Source: Seminavis robusta (Eukaryota; Bacillariophyta; Bacillariophyceae; Naviculales; Naviculaceae). From it: a stretch of 34,934 nt of DNA. Made by a program: the position numbers and the translations under genes. This document shows, piece by piece, positions 30,401 through 34,934 of this stretch (position 1 is its first letter; each line of letters begins with the position of its first letter). The stretch covers positions 1 to 34,934 of the forward strand of contig CAICTM010001178.1 in the NCBI GenBank assembly GCA_903772945.1, read 5' to 3'. A model generated the notes under the pieces. The model was given only the letters and a program-made list of their open reading frames with translations. It did no database searches and was not told the origin of the DNA.

Positions 30401-30731
30401 AGACAAGACAAAGTATCAAAGAACCACATAAGATGTCCTGCCGTTCCATTCCTCGCAGCATCGGCACATTTTTCCACCATTCATTTGTCTGAGTTCTGTC
30501 GTTCTCGCTGGGTTCAGCGGGAGTGGCTTGTTGAATCGCCTCAACTTCGGCTTGCTGGGCCCCAGCCTGGGGAAAGGCTCCTACTAACTCCGCCGAGCTT
30601 GGGTCAAGAGTGGCCTTTAGGATATGCCTTGCTTCACGACGATCATTCATTGCCTTGCAACGTGCAGTGGTACTAGCTAGCTTAGTAGAGATACAAAACA
30701 GTGTGACAGTGCACTGACTTCGTCTTTTCAT
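27489..30731 (-). CDS. Membrane-anchored LRR protein with triplicated ectodomain
   Basis: A single exon of 1080 residues from the ATG at 30731; a second ATG at 30650 (residue 28) is also possible. Layout: cytosolic N-terminus (about 1-98), one TM helix (LCGSLILCLVCVFTVVLAVA, 101-120), then a Pro/Thr/Ser stalk (130-163). Three homologous modules follow at about 176-511, 521-797 and 804-1080. Each begins with an N-cap (KAFSFVVEDPSLLNYPVWRV, KAFQYVNGDPSASTYPTWRI, MAFRWVKEDPLLSAYSAWHI) and then a (Y/F)YHATGGD-type and GWLQYEIxECQW motif. Plant-type leucine-rich repeats (LxxLxLxxNxLxGxIP) come next, and each module closes with a Cys cap (CGCGCNC, CGCNCVC, CGCDCSC). The arrangement is that of a type II membrane receptor-like protein with no cytosolic kinase. 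It probably binds ligands at the cell surface or in the endomembrane lumen. Many diatom genomes carry such genes; the triple module is unusual. Confidence 0.88.
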   Translation of the reverse strand: MKRRSQCTVTLFCISTKLASTTARCKAMNDRREARHILKATLDPSSAELVGAFPQAGAQQAEVEAIQQATPAEPSENDRTQTNEWWKNVPMLRGMERQDILCGSLILCLVCVFTVVLAVALSVNSNNEDVPTPNPTPPNPPTTAPSESPTSAPSFAPSLQPTTISAGFVASVLPEYMLSTIRKYPNSAQSKAFSFVVEDPSLLNYPVWRVLQRFGLAAFYHATGGDNWNNNSGWLQYEIHECQWYLQAHPGTNLSSPCENFNQHNQSEDGEYEYRHLWLRDNGLHGSLPPELFLASSLTSMDLDMNSTTGERKMPSEIGLCTNLQSVYLGNLNLQSIPTEVLRLSSLSFLSLRNNRYHSPFPFNHFSSGSLTHLDLSGNRLEIIPSTIGQMRNLESLDLSVNRLKEAIPSAVGQLTALKELSLQSNLLTAPLPSETGLFTNLERLLLKDNQLSGTIPIELETLATAGNLTSLELENNLFHGTIPEGLCPSLSQAFQSDCDLLLCGCGCNCSGIEAISIMLPSQTISQIKYFPDSPQAKAFQYVNGDPSASTYPTWRILQRFALVTFYHATGGDSWIEKTGWLQYEIDECQWYQEHTTPCDQNSGTFKHFLIQSNNLQGSIPPELFLLSSLKTISLGFSSDLLSVPVPGEIERCTELESVSLSGMRLSNLPDPITRLPSLADLGLKDNNLEVIPENLLFLAGHLKSLDLSHNSIAASSSILGQLTSLESLDLSSNALVGAVPVELLALATSETLTSLWLDNNDLSGSVPEELCPALSLDCIGSGNEFLCGCNCVCTGINASALPRETVRDIKNPASPQGMAFRWVKEDPLLSAYSAWHIFQRFVLASVYYGADGGSWKNNSGWLQYDIDDCQWHQDHAAPCDGNGRYQHLWLQDNNLRALAPEVFLLTTLRSIHLDFVEPAYLDRIPRENIALLTNLELLSLTGIDIIGDIPDEIGLVTSLRHLSLQNCRLEGLPLILRILKPIAGNLKSLDLSRNWMNVLDSSGIQRFTKVESLDLSHNSLFGTIPDGIISLVTAGSLKTLHLDNNRLEGTVPELLCSLGPTNFTFDCDVFLCGCDCSCN

Positions 30732-31056
30732 GCTTTTCAGACTTCGCTGGAGAAAGATATCGGGCGCAATGTACCGTACGTGAGTCCCAACGGCCTTGCT
30801 GCCTTCCCCGTTTTACCATACAGCCTGAGTAGACTACGATGTACTAGTACCGTACGGTAGAATCGAATCCCGTCTCTGTCTGGTTGACAGCTGATGAGGG
30901 TGCATCAGTCTTTTGAGCTACATGTAGCTATTAAATAGCTAGACTATTGTTGCTACTGTGGCTAGCTCGCAAATAAATGATCTGCTTTACTAAAGGCCGT
31001 TTTTTTGTACCTTACCTCTACTTAGCAAAGCGGCGGTAGTTGGTTATATATATATT
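30732..31056. other. Intergenic region
   Basis: Lies upstream of the LRR gene and downstream of the SNARE gene (both -). It holds GTACCGTACG-like words at about 30770 and 30848, an AATCGAATC run at about 30860 and CTACATGTAG. No gene is seen. Confidence 0.5.
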
Positions 31057-32340
31057 CTACTTTTTGTAAAATCTCATGAAAATGATGAAAAAGATGAGGA
31101 GGGCAAATACCTTGATGATGAGTCCTCTGTTTCCCTTTTTAATGTCGTAGAGGGTGGTGATTTCTTGTTGTCCCGCAATGACTTCGACCAATCCTTCTTC
31201 GACATCATCTTCCACCCGTTCGACGACTTCTCCTTGTTGTACGACGAGATTAGCCATTTTACTAAACATGGTCATGAGCGATGCCAATTTGGTTTCTGCC
31301 TGTTGTGCTTCTTCGAGTCGATTTTGTGTTTGCCGTTTGTTTTGTCGTTGTTGAATTTGTGCTTGGATCTTGTCGGCTTCTTCTTGATCCTCATCGTTGT
31401 TGTTTGCATAATAGTGGCCGTTGTTGTTGTTTGACTTGCTGTTGTTGTTACCTCGACGTTGTCTCATTCCCGAAGTCGCTGGTCCACCAGGAGTTCCATA
31501 ATAACTGCCTGTTCCACTGCCATAGGCACCACTGTTGGAACCGTATCCACCGTATCCGCCACCATACGCGCCATTATTGTTGGTGTTGTTTGTGGTTCCA
31601 TTATTAGTTTTGCTGCCAGCTCCATTGGAATAATTCGTATTGGTGCCGAGTGGTTTTGGCAAGGGCGACATTGTGAAAAGAGGGGTATCCATGGCTTTGG
31701 GGGCTACCGTTTTGGTGTGTGTCGTGACGACTGTAGCGGTAGAATTGCTGTTATTGACAGCGGGTCCTTGTGGATTGAGCATTTTTTTGCGTTCTTCTTG
31801 GGATGCCAGTACATTTCCTCTGACTTTTAGAATTTCCTTTAATTTGGCCATTTGTTGGGTGGCTACCGATTCCAGCCAGGTAGCAATGAGCGCGGTGTGT
31901 CGTTGATACTGTGCCGTGGCGTATGGCGCGGCAAATCCCGTTTTGACCAAGGAGGACAATTCGTTGGCATCGGTTTCGAGTCGTCGTACCGAAGCGGCAA
32001 TTTCTTCAGTGGGATCGTTGGTGTGACCTCTTCTTCGGACGAGAGTTTCCAATTGCTTCAATTCGGCGTCCATGGTTCGCAGCAACGACAATCCATCTTC
32101 CGTGAGAGTATCCAAGGGAGTGTCGTTGCGTATAATGTTTTTCCAAGAACACAAGGCCAACAGATTGGGTTCTTGACAGGCCCACCACATGGAACCGCCG
32201 TAGTCATCGTCGTTGGCGTGTTGTGCTTTTCCAATCTTCAAGGCGGTTTTGGCACAAGACAGAAGCTCGGACGACCGAGAGACGGCATGTGAAAAGGACG
32301 ATCCACCATTGGCCGTGTTGGTAACAGCTGTTATGGCCAT
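31057..32340 (-). CDS. Qa-SNARE, syntaxin-5/Sed5-like
   Basis: A single exon of 427 residues. The C-terminal 85 residues are a SNARE helix (about 342-403) followed by a TM anchor (IIKVFALLIFFIIFMRF, 408-424). The zero-layer glutamine falls in NLVVQQGEVVERVEDDV (about Gln369). The block GQQEITTLYDIKKGNRGLII before the anchor is of the Sed5/syntaxin-5 type, so a role in ER-Golgi or intra-Golgi fusion is likely. The N-terminal 190 residues are helical and could form the Habc-like regulatory bundle. Between them, residues about 193-320 are low-complexity Asn/Gly/Tyr/Ser sequence (for example GAYGGGYGGYGSNSGAYGSG), much longer than in yeast or animal syntaxins. Placement among Qa classes is by pattern only. 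The gene is divergent from the F-box gene. Confidence 0.82.
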   Translation of the reverse strand: MAITAVTNTANGGSSFSHAVSRSSELLSCAKTALKIGKAQHANDDDYGGSMWWACQEPNLLALCSWKNIIRNDTPLDTLTEDGLSLLRTMDAELKQLETLVRRRGHTNDPTEEIAASVRRLETDANELSSLVKTGFAAPYATAQYQRHTALIATWLESVATQQMAKLKEILKVRGNVLASQEERKKMLNPQGPAVNNSNSTATVVTTHTKTVAPKAMDTPLFTMSPLPKPLGTNTNYSNGAGSKTNNGTTNNTNNNGAYGGGYGGYGSNSGAYGSGTGSYYGTPGGPATSGMRQRRGNNNSKSNNNNGHYYANNNDEDQEEADKIQAQIQQRQNKRQTQNRLEEAQQAETKLASLMTMFSKMANLVVQQGEVVERVEDDVEEGLVEVIAGQQEITTLYDIKKGNRGLIIKVFALLIFFIIFMRFYKK

Positions 32341-32785
32341 GATGATACCCTACGGTTGCTACGGTAGCTAGAATGATAATCACTTGGTGGATAGTAGATC
32401 TACTGCGAGATAATGAATCGTACGCAGTTCACGATAAGGGTTGCTAGCTATGATTGCTGTCGCTGTGATAGTATACATCTACCGGTTCATGTACCAACAG
32501 CCAGCATGTCGATCCAGGCGCCGCGTCGAGCCGTCGAGATAACACTGCCAAATGTTTCTGAGCCAGCCAAGCTGTTTCTGCGTCATCGATTTTCCTCTTC
32601 GAAGATCCGCACTTTTTGTTCCTCTCCCCCCATCGGAACAAGATGACGAAGAGAACGACGGTAGTGAATCGAATCATTCAACCATCCACTCAGCATCATT
32701 TATTTGCTAGCTAGCTACCTAGTAGTACTCTAGTCTATAATATTCAGTTCATGATCCTCTCGCTACTAGCTAGTACCGTAGCACA
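32341..32785. promoter_or_regulatory. Divergent promoter region of the SNARE and F-box genes
   Basis: A 445-base head-to-head spacer. A CGAAT pair with flanking symmetry (TGAATCGAATCATTCA) lies at about 32665-32680, and an AT-rich TATAATATT stretch lies about 50 bases before the F-box ATG. CTAGCTAG words are frequent. Function is inferred from position. Confidence 0.45.
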
Positions 32786-34540
32786 ATGGAAGATTTGGAA
32801 AGTAGCAGACCTGATGCTTCCTTGGAGAACAAGGACGGCAAGGAACATGACAAACCAAAGATTCCTTCGACGCATGCTACCGATGCCACTTCCACCAATA
32901 CCAAAGGAGTCCGTTGGTCGTCTGATGTGAAGGATCATCATCCAAAGGAGCAGAAGAAACAGCACTCAGATACTGTTAGTACTCCCATTGACATAGATGC
33001 TGCTACTGGAGTAGCCCGTCTTCCCTCATTGGATACCCCGGATGTTCCACCAGATTCCGCCGCCACCACCAGTGGCAGAGTAATGCTGGAAGATGACTGG
33101 GAATTGACCTGGCCTATTTGGCACTTGTTGCCCTTGCATGAACGGAGAGAAATTGCACATCGTCATGGCTACAATACCATTGGAGCCTTTGAAGAGTACA
33201 TGAGTTTGCAGCAGGCGCTCGATAAGGATATACATGTACCGTCAGCAGCCAGCAAACCGTATAGCAGCAATAATGTACCACCCGATAAACGCAAGCAGGA
33301 AGCACAACAACTGGGAGGCCTCCAGAACAAACAGCAACAAGAAGAGGAAGAAGAAGACTCGGATTTGGAAGAGGACGACGAAGGGAATGCAACATCCACA
33401 GAAGAGGAAGACAACAACAACAACTCGGAGGATGACGACGACAACGATTCCTTGCTGCTGACATTTCCCGATGAAATTCTACACAAAATTTTCTCCTTTT
33501 TACCCGTCACACTCTATGGAACCAAGTTGGCATACGTATCGCGGCATCATGCGCATTGGAGACGCGTCACGGGCAGTGAGGCCGTCATGAAACAGTTGTG
33601 CGAACGGGTATACTTGCAACAATCCAAAAAGAAACAATTGAGAATTGCCAAATTCCATCATTCCTACCGATACATGCTCTATGCACGACCACGGGTCCAA
33701 GCCGGAGGGGGTGTCTACATTTTGAGATTTGGAAGGGTCAAACCCATTCAACGAGACATGTGGACGTCTGTTCGACCCGGGGCCATTCTCGAAACCGTCT
33801 ATTATCGGTATCTCTATTTTGAAGAACAGGGACATTGCCTCTATGCACTCACCACCATTCCACCGCATGACATGTTGAGACGATTTCATCGAGTATTGTT
33901 GCAGTCGTCCCGGGACAATACTAATAATACCGGCACTGTAGAATTTGCTGCGAGTAGTACCAGTTCCACAACCACCAAAAAGAACAAGCCACGCAAACTC
34001 ACGGCAAAGGAAAAGGAACGAAGGGCCGCCGAAATGGATACTCGTGTGGTTTGGGGAACTTACACCATTCAAAAGGATAGAATCACCGTCACGGCCAAAC
34101 AGTCTTGGCAAACAGTACAGTTCGGCCTACGGATCGTTGCCCATCACAATCGACCGTACGCCGAACACACCTACCTGCACCACAACCATCACAGCAATAA
34201 CAACAAGAAGGCAACCCCACCACAATCAACCACAACCAGTGTCGAGAAGAAGAAAAAGACACCTGCTGCGAGTGCCAAAACAACGGGAGAAAACGGCAAT
34301 GAGGAGGATGAAGTGCACGAGTACGTCAATGCCACCCACATTCCCCCCGTATCTCCCCATGGACGCTTTGGAGTGTTGCAGCTGGAACAACATCGATCCA
34401 GTATCTCTGGAAACTTTGATGATCACGACAGCTTCTTGGACGGTCAACACCATCCTCGTGTGTTTCATCACTCCGATGTTGTCAACTTCGACGTAGAAGG
34501 GGGCCAAGTCTTTCGGTTCGTCGCTGACCGAAGGTTTTGA
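32786..34540 (+). CDS. FBXO9/Hrt3-like F-box protein
   Basis: A single exon of 584 residues from the ATG at 32786 (context gcacaATGG). The F-box starts at about 223 (LLLTFPDEILHKIFSFLP) and should bind Skp1 in an SCF ubiquitin ligase. It is followed by the FBXO9/Hrt3 C-terminal signature: YRYMLYARPRVQAGGGVYIL (294-313), MWTSVRPGAILETVYYRYLY (325-344), LYALTTIPPHDMLRR, VVWGTYTIQKDRIT, and the closing VVNFDVEGGQVFRFV. The N-terminal TPR/MIT-type part of animal FBXO9 is absent. Instead there is a disordered start, a compact segment WELTWPIWHLLPLHERREIA (105-124) and an acidic poly-Glu/Asn/Asp linker (183-222). His/Asn-rich and Lys-rich inserts interrupt the C-terminal domain at about 392-410 and 463-515. 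The substrate is unknown. Confidence 0.85.
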   Translation: MEDLESSRPDASLENKDGKEHDKPKIPSTHATDATSTNTKGVRWSSDVKDHHPKEQKKQHSDTVSTPIDIDAATGVARLPSLDTPDVPPDSAATTSGRVMLEDDWELTWPIWHLLPLHERREIAHRHGYNTIGAFEEYMSLQQALDKDIHVPSAASKPYSSNNVPPDKRKQEAQQLGGLQNKQQQEEEEEDSDLEEDDEGNATSTEEEDNNNNSEDDDDNDSLLLTFPDEILHKIFSFLPVTLYGTKLAYVSRHHAHWRRVTGSEAVMKQLCERVYLQQSKKKQLRIAKFHHSYRYMLYARPRVQAGGGVYILRFGRVKPIQRDMWTSVRPGAILETVYYRYLYFEEQGHCLYALTTIPPHDMLRRFHRVLLQSSRDNTNNTGTVEFAASSTSSTTTKKNKPRKLTAKEKERRAAEMDTRVVWGTYTIQKDRITVTAKQSWQTVQFGLRIVAHHNRPYAEHTYLHHNHHSNNNKKATPPQSTTTSVEKKKKTPAASAKTTGENGNEEDEVHEYVNATHIPPVSPHGRFGVLQLEQHRSSISGNFDDHDSFLDGQHHPRVFHHSDVVNFDVEGGQVFRFVADRRF

Positions 34541-34934
34541 GCTACATGTAAATAGCAAGCTGGTACTATACCGTAACCACGGCAAGTACAGTACCGTAGT
34601 GAAGAAGGAGCCATTTTCTGCTTGATGTTCACCATAACTAACACAGTGATTGGGTACCTCGGTAAGGCTAGCCAGCGATCGTACCGGTACGATGTAATGA
34701 CAACATTGCAACAATTCAATAGCTACCGGTAGCTAGCTAGACTACTAGTACTAGCAAGATCTATGTGCTGACATTGGTGGTTCAAACGGAACAGCTTGGA
34801 GCCAGTACACCCGATTTCAATTCGATTAGCATTCGAACTGTTCGAAGCTCACTTATCGAATAAGATTCCTTTCTTCATCTTTCGAATTCCCAAGGCGACA
34901 TCAATCCCAGGAGGCGATGATGCGGTGGATCTTT
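34541..34934. other. 3' flank of the F-box gene with palindromes
   Basis: No gene is seen to the window end. It holds two perfect 16-base palindromes (34678-34693 and 34720-34735), both centred on TACCGGTA, and several GTACCGTA words. Confidence 0.55.
34678..34735. repeat. Two 16-base perfect palindromes with TACCGGTA core
   Basis: ATCGTACCGGTACGAT at 34678-34693 and TAGCTACCGGTAGCTA at 34720-34735 lie 26 bases apart, 140 to 195 bases after the F-box stop. They share only the central 8 bases, so they are not a simple duplication. Confidence 0.92.

Noticed and set aside
1..34934. tRNA, rRNA, CRISPR arrays, transposases, integrases and viral genes
   Set aside because: Looked for on both strands by characteristic words and protein motifs; none could be supported.

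Overview
The window is eukaryotic nuclear DNA and most likely comes from a diatom, probably a pennate one; I cannot fix the genus. The reasons are short GT-AG introns (52 to 138 bases), compact gene spacing, and a metacaspase whose p10 region precedes p20 (the type III layout known from algae with secondary plastids). A membrane-anchored LRR protein with a Pro/Thr/Ser stalk, of a kind common in diatoms, points the same way. There is no sign of a virus, transposase, CRISPR array or rRNA/tRNA gene.

Layout. Bases 1-4061 (+): a phytochelatin synthase whose frame is open to the window edge, then a VIT/CCC1 iron transporter with a 430-residue N-terminal extension. Bases 4692-5936 (-): a secreted or targeted protein with two methyltransferase-like domains. 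Bases 6340-6936 (+): a small membrane protein with an 11-residue coiled-coil repeat. Bases 6937-9355: mostly non-coding, with one plausible SnoaL/NTF2-like 3' exon or gene remnant on the - strand. Bases 9356-11026 (+): a two-exon PP2C phosphatase. Bases 11120-16443 (-): a three-exon gene joining a kinesin-4 motor and stalk to a MAP65/PRC1/Ase1-like bundler. Bases 17649-19549 (+): an amino-acid permease of the AAAP fold. Bases 19863-22031 (-): a four-exon mitochondrial FAD glycerol-3-phosphate dehydrogenase, divergent from a BolA gene at 22331-22744 (+). Bases 22890-24706 (-): a ten-exon type III metacaspase with five micro-exons of 6 to 23 bases. Bases 25460-26670: a divergent pair of very small genes. 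Bases 27489-30731 (-): an LRR membrane protein with a triplicated ectodomain. Bases 31057-32340 (-): a syntaxin-5-like Qa-SNARE, divergent from an FBXO9/Hrt3-like F-box protein at 32786-34540 (+).

These genes do not form one pathway. Two local links stand out. The two metal-handling genes lie side by side on the same strand. The divergent glycerol-3-phosphate dehydrogenase/BolA pair shares a 299-base promoter region, and both products have N-termini that look mitochondrial. The two strongest novelties are the kinesin-4/PRC1-like fusion, which puts two proteins that cooperate at the spindle midzone into one chain, and the micro-exon-rich metacaspase, which conventional gene finders would probably break. 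The intergenic DNA is also rich in the palindrome TACCGGTA and in CGAAT repeats. All splice joins were deduced by eye from splice signals, frame and family conservation; none has been checked against transcripts.
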